A stretch of 44,288 nt of DNA from Syntrophobacteraceae bacterium (GTDB lineage: Bacteria > Desulfobacterota > Syntrophobacteria > Syntrophobacterales > Syntrophobacteraceae): positions 1 through 44,288 of the forward strand of contig JAGPLX010000021.1 of assembly GCA_018053185.1 (NCBI GenBank), given 5' to 3'. The notes beneath the pieces were generated by a model. It made no database searches. It had not been told where the DNA came from and saw nothing but the letters and a program-made list of their open reading frames with translations. The translations under genes were made by a program, and so were the position numbers. Of this stretch, positions 24,706-33,009 are shown piece by piece; positions within the stretch are counted from its first letter, which is position 1; each line of letters opens with the position of its first letter.

Positions 24706-24906
24706 ATGTGGCAAATTGTCCTGGTACTGCTCCTTATAGCTATGGCGAGTGCGTATATCGCACGGCACTTTGTGCGAATCACCCGCTCGAGGGCCTCCTT
24801 TTGCAGCAGTTGTCCCGGGTGTTGTGGAACGGCTTCTTCACCGGCCCCAGAGAAGTGTGATCCGGAAAAGCCGAGCCTGTGCGGATGCGATGGGGCGCCG
24901 CAATGA
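24706..24906 (+). CDS. FeoB-associated Cys-rich membrane protein
   Basis: 66 residues. One N-terminal transmembrane helix (WQIVLVLLLIAMASAYIARH) is followed by a short Cys-rich tail with CSSCPGCCG and CGC (seven cysteines in all). This is the form of the small FeoB-associated (FeoC/P12-like) proteins that follow feoB in many anaerobes and are suspected to bind iron or a cluster at the membrane. AAGGAAG lies five bases upstream. Its stop codon overlaps the aroB start (ATGA). Confidence 0.88.
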   Translation: MWQIVLVLLLIAMASAYIARHFVRITRSRASFCSSCPGCCGTASSPAPEKCDPEKPSLCGCDGAPQ

Positions 24907-26063
24907 GGAGGGACTCTTCGAACCATTCTTCCGACCCCTCAGGTTGCCCGGTGTTGCGAGATGAGGCCACAGAACTGATTTTGCGATTGGCCGGTACTCC
25001 CCCCAGGGATTCCCAGGTAAGGATCGGCGGGGATCTTCTCGAGGGCATGCCCGCCTCTCTTTCCTCCCGATTCGGGGACTCCCGGATTTTCTGGATCTGG
25101 GACGAAACGGTTCACGGTCTGTGGCACGAGCGGTTGAGGCAGATGGGATGGTCGGTGCCCTCGGACGATGAGTGGATCCTGTTTCCCGCCTCGGAACCCA
25201 ACAAGCGGTTGTCCGAATTGGAGAAGCTGGCCCGTCGGCTGGTACGGTCCGGGGCCGATCGTTGCAGTGTCCTGGTGGCCGTCGGGGGCGGGGTCACCGG
25301 AGACCTGGTTGGATTTCTGGCATCCATCTACATGAGGGGTATTCCACACTGCCAGGTTCCCACTACTCTCCTGGCCCAGGTGGACAGCAGCATCGGCGGC
25401 AAGACCGGCGTGGACCTTCCCGAAGGGAAAAACCTTCTGGGGACCTTTCATCAGGCTCGATCCATCCATATGGACATTCGATTCCTCGAGACACTTCCCG
25501 AGGAGGAGATGCGACAGGGGATGGCCGAAGCGATCAAGACGGCCATGATCGGGGACCCCTTGCTGTGGGATTTTCTCGAATCCGAGTCCGAAGCCATCCG
25601 ATCCCGCCAAAGCGAGGCTCTTCTGCGCATCGTTACTTCCTGTTGCCGCCTTAAGGCCCGGGTGGTGGAAGCCGATGAGAGGGAATCCGGATACCGCATG
25701 GTGCTCAATTTAGGGCACACCATCGGACACGCCCTGGAGAAGATCACGGGATATACTTTTCGGCACGGAGATGCCGTGGCGGTGGGAATGGCTGCGGCTG
25801 CCCGCATTTCACTTCATCGAGGGACCTTTTCCGCCACCGATCTCCAGCGGCTGGAACGCCTCTGCCGGTTCTGGAATCTTCCCACCACCCTTCCCCGGCA
25901 AGCTTCGCCGGATGAGCTCCTCGCCGCCCTTTCCGCCGACAAGAAACGGTTGAAGGGTGTGAACCGTTTCGTGCTGCCCAGGGCCATCGGGGAAGTGGAC
26001 ATTCGATCGGATGTGGCATTCGAGGAAGTTCGGAAAGCCCTCGCCGCCATGTCATCCCCCTGA
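24903..26063 (+). CDS. aroB: 3-dehydroquinate synthase
   Basis: 386 residues. The NAD-binding loop VAVGGGVTGDLVGFLASIYM, substrate loop PTTLLAQVDSSIGGKTGVD and zinc ligands in MAEAIKTAMIGD (Glu), LNLGHTIGHALE (His) and RHGDAVAVGM (His) are all present. The enzyme converts DAHP to 3-dehydroquinate in the shikimate pathway in the cytoplasm. The ATG overlaps the stop of the preceding Cys-rich gene by the ATGA arrangement, so it is read from the feo transcript, an unusual coupling of iron uptake with aromatic synthesis. An upstream in-frame alternative start at 24879 is less likely. The N-terminal ~40 residues are longer than in E. coli AroB. Confidence 0.96.
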   Translation: MRRDSSNHSSDPSGCPVLRDEATELILRLAGTPPRDSQVRIGGDLLEGMPASLSSRFGDSRIFWIWDETVHGLWHERLRQMGWSVPSDDEWILFPASEPNKRLSELEKLARRLVRSGADRCSVLVAVGGGVTGDLVGFLASIYMRGIPHCQVPTTLLAQVDSSIGGKTGVDLPEGKNLLGTFHQARSIHMDIRFLETLPEEEMRQGMAEAIKTAMIGDPLLWDFLESESEAIRSRQSEALLRIVTSCCRLKARVVEADERESGYRMVLNLGHTIGHALEKITGYTFRHGDAVAVGMAAAARISLHRGTFSATDLQRLERLCRFWNLPTTLPRQASPDELLAALSADKKRLKGVNRFVLPRAIGEVDIRSDVAFEEVRKALAAMSSP

Positions 26064-26292
26064 ACCCACCGTAACTGTGCAGTGAGCCGGGCCCCAAGGT
26101 GAAAGCAGGGTTGGGCTTCTGCTCCCCTCGTGGTTACAATAGGGGGAAGAAAGGGTCGTAAACCACGTTGTGGTTTCGATCCCCCAGGGTCCGGAGATTC
26201 ATAACGAAGAATGAAGCCCGGCCGAGGATTTTGCCGGTTCACCCGTTCTCCGGTGCACCGGTTTTCATGCAGGGCTGTTGGCAGGAGACACC

Positions 26293-27384
26293 ATGGCCGC
26301 GATCCAACCCCAAGACCTCTCCTTGATCCCTGAAGCACTTTTGCGGGATATCCTCGAATCCGTCGCGGATGCCGTCGTCATTATCGATGAGCATCACAGG
26401 ATCGTCCTGTACAACAGAGCGGCGGAAAAGATGTTCGGATATCGTTCCGAGGAGATGATCGGGAAGGATGCATCCTCCTTGATTCCTTCGTCGCACCGCG
26501 ACCTTCACAACGGCTACGTGAACCGGTATTTGACCACGGGAGTTTCCAGGGTCATGGGAACGCAGCGGGAATGTCAAGCCGAACGCAAAGACGGGTCGTC
26601 TTTTCCCGTGGAAATTTCCCACTCCGTTTCCAGGTCCGGAGAACAAACCTATTTCACGGCGGTCATCCGCGACATTTCCCGGCGCAAGCAAATGGATCGG
26701 GACAGCTACTTCGTGGAACGACTGGCGGACATCGGCAAAGCCGTCTCTCGAATCACTCACGAAATCCGCAAACCCCTGATGCTCATCGGAGGCTTTGCGC
26801 ACCAGTTGAGAGGGAGCAACGGCCTGCGGGAGGATGAAAAATCTCTGCACAAGCTGGACATCATCCTCAAGGAAGTCCAGCGCCTGGAAGCGCTGCTGAA
26901 CGGCATTCGGCTGGTCACGCGCCCTGGCGGCACCTGTCGCAAACAGCCGGTTTCCATCCGGCAGCTTTTGGAAGAAACCGTTGAACTTCTCGAGCCCATC
27001 CTCGAGGGAAAGCAGATCCGGTTCGCTGTCGAACTGGACCCGAATCCCCTGGTGATCGAGGGAGACTCGGACCAGCTCAAGCAGGTATTTCTCAACTTGA
27101 TGCAAAACGCAGTGGAAGCCATGAACGGGGTCGGTCGTGTCACCGTAGGAACCCGAATCGAGGACAAAGAGGTGCAAGTGCTCATTCGGGACACCGGTCC
27201 CGGCATCCCCCCCGATATCCGCGAAAAGATCTTCGAACCCTTTTTCACCACCAAGACCGAAGGGGCCGGATTGGGTCTCGCTATTTGCAGGAATATCCTC
27301 CAGGATCACGGAGGATTCATCACCGTGGAATCTTCGAGCCAGGGAACCACCTTTCTCATCCGGATTCCCCTGGAACCCGCCTAG
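26293..27384 (+). CDS. PAS sensor histidine kinase
   Basis: 363 residues. The N-terminal PAS domain (about 18-130; VADAVVIIDEHHRIVLYNRA, FGYRSEEMIGKD, RKDGSSFPVEIS, with RDISRRKQ closing it) leads to HisKA with His156 in ITHEIRKPLMLIGGF. HATPase follows with N box FLNLMQNAVEAM, G1 DTGPGIP, F box FEPFFTTK and G2 GAGLGLAICR. No membrane helix is seen, so it is probably cytoplasmic. AGGAG six bases upstream fixes the ATG at 26293. No response regulator is adjacent, so it is an orphan kinase. Its TAG stop overlaps the kup stop on the other strand within CTAG. Confidence 0.9.
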   Translation: MAAIQPQDLSLIPEALLRDILESVADAVVIIDEHHRIVLYNRAAEKMFGYRSEEMIGKDASSLIPSSHRDLHNGYVNRYLTTGVSRVMGTQRECQAERKDGSSFPVEISHSVSRSGEQTYFTAVIRDISRRKQMDRDSYFVERLADIGKAVSRITHEIRKPLMLIGGFAHQLRGSNGLREDEKSLHKLDIILKEVQRLEALLNGIRLVTRPGGTCRKQPVSIRQLLEETVELLEPILEGKQIRFAVELDPNPLVIEGDSDQLKQVFLNLMQNAVEAMNGVGRVTVGTRIEDKEVQVLIRDTGPGIPPDIREKIFEPFFTTKTEGAGLGLAICRNILQDHGGFITVESSSQGTTFLIRIPLEPA

Positions 27385-29321
27385 AGCTCGACCTGTATAC
27401 CCAGCTCCACGACACGGTGGGGAGGGATTCCGAAAAAGGATGGGGCCGTCCCCGCATTCCTGGACATGATGGCGAAAAGGGCCTTTCGCCATCGCATCAT
27501 CTTGGAATGGCCCGTGGTGAGAAGACTCTCCCGCCCGAGAAAGAAGGAGGTATCGGCCATCTGGGTCTGTAAGCCTGCATCGCAAGCCAGCTGCATGATC
27601 TCAGGCACATTGGGCCTTTCCATGAAGCCATACATAGCGACCACTCGATAAAATCCGTGTTCGTAGCTCTCGATGTTCAGGCGCTCGGGGACGGGCACCA
27701 CCGGCACATCCACGGCTCGGATGGACAGGAGTACCACCTTTTGGTGAAGCACGTGGTTGTGCTTGAGGTGATGGAGGAGGGCCGGCGGTGTGCCCACGGG
27801 GGACACCGACATAAAAACCGCTGTCCCCGGGACTCTGTATGGCTCATGCTCGGCCAGATCCGCCAGAAAGAGCTCCAAGGGCAGGCGGCTGTTCAGCATG
27901 ATCCGGGCCAGCTCGGAGCGTCCGTCCCGCCAGGTGACCATGGCGATCATGATGACCAGGGCTACCATCAGGGTGAACCATCCTCCGTCCAGGACCTTGA
28001 GCAGATTGGCCCCGAAAAAGGAAACATCGAACATCAAAAACAGCAACACGATGGGAAGCGCCTGCCACAGGGGCCGGCTCCACGTCTTGGTGAGCACGAA
28101 AAAGTAAAGGAGGGACGTGAACGTCATGGTGGCCGTCACCGCAATTCCGTAAGCACCGGCCAACCCGCTCGATCCCTTGAACGCCAACACCAGGCCGATA
28201 CAGGCGATCATCATGGCGTAGTTGACCGCCGGAATGTAGATCTGGCCCTTGGTTTCCCTGGACGTGTGGATGATCCGGAGGCGGGGGCAGAACCCCAGCT
28301 GCACCGCCTGCTGTGTCAGGGAAAAGACGCCGGAGATCATCGCCTGGGAAGCAATGACCGTTGCGATGGTGGATAGAATCACCATGGGGTACAGAAGAAA
28401 GGTGGGCACCACCCCGTAGAAGGGGTTGAAAGCCAGTTCGGGGTGGTCTAAGAGCAGCGCCCCCTGTCCGAAATAGTTGAGAAGCAATGCGGGGTAAGCC
28501 ACCGTCAGCCAGGAGAGCTTGATAGCCGTGCGCCCGAAATGACCCATGTCCGCATAGAGGGCCTCCCCTCCCGTGATACAGAGAACCACCGAGCCAAGAA
28601 CCACCATTCCATGCAGCCGGTTTGCGGCGAAGAAATCGTACGCATGCTTGGGGTTGACCGCGGAAAGGATGTGGGGGTTCATCAGGATTTCTTTGAGCCC
28701 AAGGCATGCGATGACGACAAACCACAGCATCATGACCGGACCGAACACCCGACCGATTGACATGGTTCCGCGATGTTGCACCAGGAAGAGGGCAAGCAGA
28801 ATCACGCTGGTGATGGGCACGACCACCGGCGCCAATGCGTGGGTGGCCACATCGAGTCCTTCCACCGCGGACAGAACCGAGATGGAAGGGGTGATGATCC
28901 CGTCTCCGTACAGCAGTGCCGCACCAAGGATGGCAATGAGGATCACCACGGAGTACAGACGGGGAGAAACCCGTTTGCGATCGCTCGGGATGAGGGCCAA
29001 GAGGGCGAAGATGCCGCCTTCGTTACGGTTGTCCGCCCGCATGACGAAGCCCACGTACTTGACACTCACCACCATGGTGAGGGACCAGAACACCAGGGAA
29101 ATTACGCCGAATATGTTGTCCTGGTTGACCTCTATGGCGTGGATTCCGTGGAAGCACTCCTTGATGGCGTAAAGGGGACTGGTTCCGATGTCCCCGTAGA
29201 CAACTCCAAGGGCGCCGAGGGCCAAAGCCAGGATTCCACCTCGACCCGCGGAGAGGGGGCTTTCTCCACTCGGAGTGGGAACGGTCCTGTTCCGGACCTC
29301 AGGCAAGGGGGACTGCTGCAT
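27381..29321 (-). CDS. kup: Kup family potassium uptake protein
   Basis: 646 residues with about twelve transmembrane helices in the first 450 and a cytoplasmic tail. Kup signatures include LALGALGVVYGDIGTSPLYA near residue 35, ALLYGDGIITPSISVLSAVE, NYFGQGALLL and the tail block TSFFLGRESLL. It imports K+ by H+ symport. GAAGG six bases upstream fixes ATG 29321. The leader carries a promoter, a ydaO riboswitch and a hairpin covering the ribosome-binding site, so expression is expected to be repressed by c-di-AMP. The gene ends convergently with the histidine kinase, with stop codons sharing CTAG. ktr/trk genes follow upstream on the same strand. Confidence 0.95.
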   Translation of the reverse strand: MQQSPLPEVRNRTVPTPSGESPLSAGRGGILALALGALGVVYGDIGTSPLYAIKECFHGIHAIEVNQDNIFGVISLVFWSLTMVVSVKYVGFVMRADNRNEGGIFALLALIPSDRKRVSPRLYSVVILIAILGAALLYGDGIITPSISVLSAVEGLDVATHALAPVVVPITSVILLALFLVQHRGTMSIGRVFGPVMMLWFVVIACLGLKEILMNPHILSAVNPKHAYDFFAANRLHGMVVLGSVVLCITGGEALYADMGHFGRTAIKLSWLTVAYPALLLNYFGQGALLLDHPELAFNPFYGVVPTFLLYPMVILSTIATVIASQAMISGVFSLTQQAVQLGFCPRLRIIHTSRETKGQIYIPAVNYAMMIACIGLVLAFKGSSGLAGAYGIAVTATMTFTSLLYFFVLTKTWSRPLWQALPIVLLFLMFDVSFFGANLLKVLDGGWFTLMVALVIMIAMVTWRDGRSELARIMLNSRLPLELFLADLAEHEPYRVPGTAVFMSVSPVGTPPALLHHLKHNHVLHQKVVLLSIRAVDVPVVPVPERLNIESYEHGFYRVVAMYGFMERPNVPEIMQLACDAGLQTQMADTSFFLGRESLLTTGHSKMMRWRKALFAIMSRNAGTAPSFFGIPPHRVVELGIQVEL

Positions 29322-29325
29322 GCTC

Positions 29326-29379
29326 AACCTTCCGAAGCTTGGAGATTCCTGGAGGATCAGCCTCCCACTTCGGAAGGTT
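29326..29379 (-). promoter_or_regulatory. Hairpin sequestering the kup ribosome-binding site
   Basis: On the minus strand AACCTTCCGAAG (29379-29368) can pair with CTTCCGAAGGTT (29337-29326) at 11 of 12 positions. The second arm contains the Shine-Dalgarno GAAGG of kup. The first arm overlaps the last bases of the aptamer, so folding of the two could be linked, giving translational control. Confidence 0.6.
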
Positions 29380-29503
29380 CTCCCCCCTCGACGCCTGCGA
29401 GGTTAGCTGACGGGCTCGGGCCGAAGAGGTTGCCCCTCGCCTGAAAAGGCAATACGCCCCAAAAACTCGGTTCCCCCGCTCCTGGACTCCAGGATTCGGC
29501 GAT
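29380..29503 (-). ncRNA. ydaO-yuaA type c-di-AMP riboswitch
   Basis: The minus strand carries the conserved blocks of this aptamer in order: ATCGCCGAATCC, GCGGGGGAACC, TTTGGGGCGTATT, then CGGCCCGAGCCCGTCAGC followed by TAACCTCGCAGGCG, and GGGGGGAGAA at the end. Members of this class usually control K+ transporters and osmotic genes and turn expression off when c-di-AMP binds. Its position directly upstream of kup, starting within a few bases of the predicted transcription start, is what this class predicts. It implies the organism makes c-di-AMP. Confidence 0.92.
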
Positions 29504-29510
29504 GTGGTGA

Positions 29511-29540
29511 AAGATATCGATAAACGTCAACCCCTGTCAA
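29511..29540 (-). promoter_or_regulatory. Sigma-70 promoter of the kup leader
   Basis: TTGACA (29540-29535), an 18-nt spacer and TATCTT (29516-29511). The expected start near 29504 coincides with the 5' edge of the riboswitch. Confidence 0.65.
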
Positions 29541-29636
29541 GTCGCAGCAATCCGAAAAGGCTCGAGGGGATCCTGCGCAAACATTCAGAAGGACTTTTTT
29601 CGTTCCTCCAACCTGCATCGGGCAAACACCCGTCGA

Positions 29637-30320
29637 TCAGTCTTTGGAGTTCGGACTCCTGCCGGCGAGCTCCTTGGTCAGTCGCTCCATGGATTGACTG
29701 GTTCCCAACAGGATGAGCACATCTCCTTTCCTCACCACGTAGTCTCCCCTGGGGATGAAAGCCAGCCGATCCTCTTCTCTATCCCGGACCGCCAGGACCT
29801 GGATCCCAAACCGGTTGATCAAATCCATTTCTCGAAGAGACTTTCCAATGAGAGATGTCGGTTCTTCCAGTTCGAAGATGCCGTAGTCCTGCACCGACGG
29901 CAAGTACTCAAGAAGGTTGGGGTTTTCTATCTTTCGAGCCAGGCTGACGGCCAGGTCCTTCTCCGGGAAGAAGATTTCGTCGGCTCCCATACGACTGAGG
30001 ATTTGCCCGTGCTCTTCACTGAGGGCCTTGGCAAAAACCTTCTTCACCCCGATTTCCTTCAGGTGAAAGGTGGCCAGAATACTGGCGAGCATGTTGGTCC
30101 CGATGGCGACCACGGCCAAATCGACCTGACCGATTCCAAGGGCGAGCAGGGTCTCTTTGTCCGTGGCATCGGCCACCACCGCCTGGCTGAGATCGTTTTT
30201 GGCTTTTTGGACCACGTCGCGCTGGACGTCCAACCCGATGACGTCGTATCCCTTGAGGTACAACTCCCGACCGAGATAGTACCCAAAATTCCCTAGACCC
30301 ATGATGGCGATCTGACCCAT
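29637..30320 (-). CDS. KtrA/TrkA-type RCK potassium channel subunit
   Basis: 227 residues. The RCK-N (Rossmann) domain has MGLGNFGYYLGRELYLKG, the Asp of GLDVQRDVV at the end of the second strand (binds the nucleotide ribose) and DATDKETLLALG. An RCK-C (TrkA_C) domain occupies about 140-220 (LREMDLINRFGIQVLAVRD, YVVRKGDVLILLG). One RCK unit per chain marks KtrA rather than the duplicated E. coli TrkA. It gates the membrane pore protein encoded nine bases upstream according to ATP/ADP or NADH. In Gram-positives KtrA's RCK-C can bind c-di-AMP, which would link it with the riboswitch at kup; this is inference. Confidence 0.92.
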   Translation of the reverse strand: MGQIAIMGLGNFGYYLGRELYLKGYDVIGLDVQRDVVQKAKNDLSQAVVADATDKETLLALGIGQVDLAVVAIGTNMLASILATFHLKEIGVKKVFAKALSEEHGQILSRMGADEIFFPEKDLAVSLARKIENPNLLEYLPSVQDYGIFELEEPTSLIGKSLREMDLINRFGIQVLAVRDREEDRLAFIPRGDYVVRKGDVLILLGTSQSMERLTKELAGRSPNSKD

Positions 30321-30329
30321 TGACGGACC

Positions 30330-31703
30330 TCATCCAATCATGATGCGTTCTTCTGCATAGTAGAATCGCCCCGTCCTTTTTCCCGTGGGCTGAATGGCCG
30401 TGGCGATGACCAGGGGACCCAGTCTGCCCGTAAACATGATCAAGACCAGGATGAACTTGCTCCACGAAGAGAGGTTGGGGGTGATCCCCATGCTCAAGCC
30501 TACCGTGCCGAAAGCGGAAGTGGTCTCGAAGAGAAACTCGATCACCTGGCCCCGGCTCGCATGCTGGAGCACGCCCGTGGATTCGGAAATGAGAAGGCCT
30601 GCCGTTCCGAGCACCACAATGACGATCGATACTACGAAGGTGCTGAACGCCCGGTTGACCGTCTCCTCGGGGATGGACCGTTTGAACGCATGCGCATGGT
30701 CCGATCCCCTGAAATGGGCGCGGCTGAGCGCCATGAAAACCCCGATGGTGCTGGTTTTCACCCCGCCTCCCGTGGACCCGGGAGAGGCCCCGATGAACAT
30801 CAGCAAGATCGTTCCCAGGAGGGTGATGTTCCTCATGAGGCCGTAATCCAGGGTGTTGAATCCTGCCGTCCTGGGCGTCACCGACTGAAAATAGGAAGCA
30901 AGGAGTTTCTCCCACAGGGGAAGACCCTTCAAGGTGTTGGACCATTCGCACGCCAGAAAGAAAATGGTCCCCCCGAAAAGCAGGAGGCCCGTAGTGGCAA
31001 GCACGATCTTCGAGTGGAGGGAAAGCTGGTTCCAAAAGCGGGACATGGAACGCCAGTTCCTGGAGGCACGAACCAGTTCGTGGAGAACCATGAAGCCGAT
31101 TCCGCCCAAAATGATCAAGGTCGCGATCGTAAGGCTGACCAGGATATCGCCGCGAAACCCCATCAGGTTGTTGGAAAACAAACTGAACCCGGCATTGCAG
31201 AAGGCACTGACGGCGTGGAATGCCGCCGAGTACCACGCCTGGCTGCATGTCAGCGTGTCCTTGAAGCGAAGGTAAAGGAGAAGGGTGCCGGAGGCTTCGA
31301 TACCCGCCGTGAACAAGACGACCCGACGCAACAGGACATTGAAATCCGCCTGGGGACTGTGGACAAAGATGTCATGGACCACGAAGCGGGAACGAAACGA
31401 GATGGAGTGGCCCAGAGCGAGGATCATGAAGGTGGAGAGAGTCATGATTCCCAATCCCCCCAGTTGGATGCAGGCAAGCAGGGTCAGCTGGCCCCAGAGG
31501 GTGAATTCCGTGCCGATATCGAAGACGGTAAGACCTGTCACACAGCTTGCAGAGGTGGTCATGAACAGGGCATCGATAAAAGAGATGCTCGGTCCTTTTT
31601 GCGTTGGGAGGAGTGTGAGAATCGTACTCCCGGTGAGTATGAGCAGGAGAAAACTGATGACCAGGTAGAGCGGCGGAGATAGGCGTTTGAGGAATCGACT
31701 CAT
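30330..31703 (-). CDS. KtrB/TrkH-type potassium uptake pore protein
   Basis: 457 residues, hydrophobic throughout, with the four membrane-pore-membrane repeats of the SKT superfamily. Filter regions include TTSASCVTGLTVFDIG, FHAVSAFCNAGFSLFS, FQSVTPRTAGFNTLDY and ETTSAFGTVGLSMGIT, each with the filter Gly. MFIGASPGSTGGGVKTST follows the third repeat and is typical. It forms the K+-conducting dimer of a Ktr system together with the RCK subunit encoded downstream. AAGGA seven bases upstream supports ATG 31703; an ATG at 31727 is possible. trmI lies 85 bp upstream in the same direction and may share transcription. Confidence 0.93.
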   Translation of the reverse strand: MSRFLKRLSPPLYLVISFLLLILTGSTILTLLPTQKGPSISFIDALFMTTSASCVTGLTVFDIGTEFTLWGQLTLLACIQLGGLGIMTLSTFMILALGHSISFRSRFVVHDIFVHSPQADFNVLLRRVVLFTAGIEASGTLLLYLRFKDTLTCSQAWYSAAFHAVSAFCNAGFSLFSNNLMGFRGDILVSLTIATLIILGGIGFMVLHELVRASRNWRSMSRFWNQLSLHSKIVLATTGLLLFGGTIFFLACEWSNTLKGLPLWEKLLASYFQSVTPRTAGFNTLDYGLMRNITLLGTILLMFIGASPGSTGGGVKTSTIGVFMALSRAHFRGSDHAHAFKRSIPEETVNRAFSTFVVSIVIVVLGTAGLLISESTGVLQHASRGQVIEFLFETTSAFGTVGLSMGITPNLSSWSKFILVLIMFTGRLGPLVIATAIQPTGKRTGRFYYAEERIMIG

Positions 31704-31788
31704 CCCGCTTTCCTTGTGTGGGCTCATTTTGGGCGGGTCCTCCAAATAGTCAGCCCCCGAATTCTTTGCCCGAGGACCCTCTCGTGAA

Positions 31789-32574
31789 CTAGCCTGCGGG
31801 CACTTTTCGGGCCACCGTGATGAACCCGGTGTGGGCAATCATCCGATCGACGGGACGTGCCCGGAGCTCGTCCACTTTCCACTCACGCTGGATCAGCTCA
31901 AAGGTGAGAAGGTTTGCGAAACCGCTGTCTTTCAGTTCCCGGTGCATGAGCTGCACCTGACCCACATTGGGGCTCAGGTTCACCAGGATTCCTCCCGGCT
32001 TGAGGAAACCCGAAAGGGATCCGACGGCATGCCAGGGTTCGGGAAGATCCAGGAAAATCCGGTCCACTTTCCTTGTGATGAAAAAATCCTGGATATCGGC
32101 CACCACAATCCAGTGGTTGCCGGGCCTGCCGTTCAGAAACCTGCTGATGTTTTCCCTGGCCTGGCGGGCAAACCGGGGCCTCTTTTCCACCGAGATGACC
32201 GTCCCCTCCCGCCCCACGGCACGCAGCAAAGCCAGGCACAGGGCCCCGGCTCCCAGCCCCGACTCAAGGACGAGGTCCCCCGGACACACATCTCCGTAAA
32301 AAACAATGGCGGCGAGATCCTTGGGATAGATGATCTGGGTCTGCCGTTCCATTCGATAGATGTAGTCATAAAGGGTCGGGCGAAACAGTAAAAGCTTTGC
32401 CCCTTTGGTGGTTTCCAGGCAATCGCCCTCTTCCTTTCCCACCACATCCATCATCCGAATCCCACCCAGGTGGGAGGAATAGGGAGCGTCCTCGACCCTG
32501 GCGAGCCACTTCTTTCCCTTCTGGGACGTCAGCACAACCCATTCCCCGAGTTCGAATGGAGCCACGATTTCCAC
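31789..32574 (-). CDS. tRNA (adenine-N1)-methyltransferase TrmI
   Basis: 261 residues. An N-terminal beta domain (PFELGEWVVLTSQKGKKWLA) precedes the Rossmann methyltransferase with SAM motif LVLESGLGAGALCLALL, acidic loop VISVEKRPRFARQARENI and the family motif IFLDLPEPWHAVG. IIYPKDLAAIVFYGDVCPGD is the usual opening of the catalytic part. It methylates A58 in the T loop of tRNAs. The start is uncertain: GTG 32574 (AAGGG four bases before) is used here, and GTG 32565 (AGGTGG five bases before) is an equal choice. The upstream frame to 32754 is unlikely to be translated. Confidence 0.92.
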   Translation of the reverse strand: MEIVAPFELGEWVVLTSQKGKKWLARVEDAPYSSHLGGIRMMDVVGKEEGDCLETTKGAKLLLFRPTLYDYIYRMERQTQIIYPKDLAAIVFYGDVCPGDLVLESGLGAGALCLALLRAVGREGTVISVEKRPRFARQARENISRFLNGRPGNHWIVVADIQDFFITRKVDRIFLDLPEPWHAVGSLSGFLKPGGILVNLSPNVGQVQLMHRELKDSGFANLLTFELIQREWKVDELRARPVDRMIAHTGFITVARKVPAG

Positions 32575-32668
32575 CTTACCCTTCCCCGATCGGTTTCTCT
32601 CCGATGACCCTTCACCCGGTGGGAGGAAACCAGGGAAAGAATCCAACAACCATCCGAATTTCCAGGAA

Positions 32669-32923
32669 TTACTCCTGCAACACAGGCTCCCTTCGAGAGG
32701 GAGTGCACGGGCCGCCTTTCGGCAGGCAACACTCTTGAACAGTGGGGGGACCATAGAAAAAAGCGTGGCCCTCAGTCAACTTGATTTTGCTCGATCCGTC
32801 GGGAACGCACCGAGGAACTGTTTCGACATCCTCGATCGAGAGACAGGGACCCGAGGATGAAGTACAACCCTCGAGAGAGAGTGCCCCGAGCAGGTCCTGG
32901 ACGGCAATCACTTTCTTCGTCAT
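32669..32923 (-). CDS. Possible small Cys-rich protein
   Basis: An 84-residue frame from ATG 32923. MTKKVIAVQDLLGALSLEG is followed by six Cys in short spacing (GCTSSSGPC, RCVP, ECCLPKGGPC). Codon use is moderately like the neighbours. It has no good ribosome-binding site and matches no family I know. It occupies the 435-bp gap between hisF and trmI, together with a possible promoter. A competing frame overlaps it. Confidence 0.28.
   Translation of the reverse strand: MTKKVIAVQDLLGALSLEGCTSSSGPCLSIEDVETVPRCVPDGSSKIKLTEGHAFFYGPPTVQECCLPKGGPCTPSRREPVLQE
32750..32779 (-). promoter_or_regulatory. Possible trmI promoter
   Basis: TTGACT (32779-32774), an 18-nt spacer and TATGGT (32755-32750) on the minus strand, about 175 bp before trmI. 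It overlaps the small Cys-rich frame. Confidence 0.35.
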
Positions 32924-33009
32924 CCTCGAGAGGATCTTCCCGTACTTTCTCAAGCCCTTTCATCCCGCCGATCCCTCGGATTTTTCCGGAAGAAACCCCC
33001 AACACCCTC

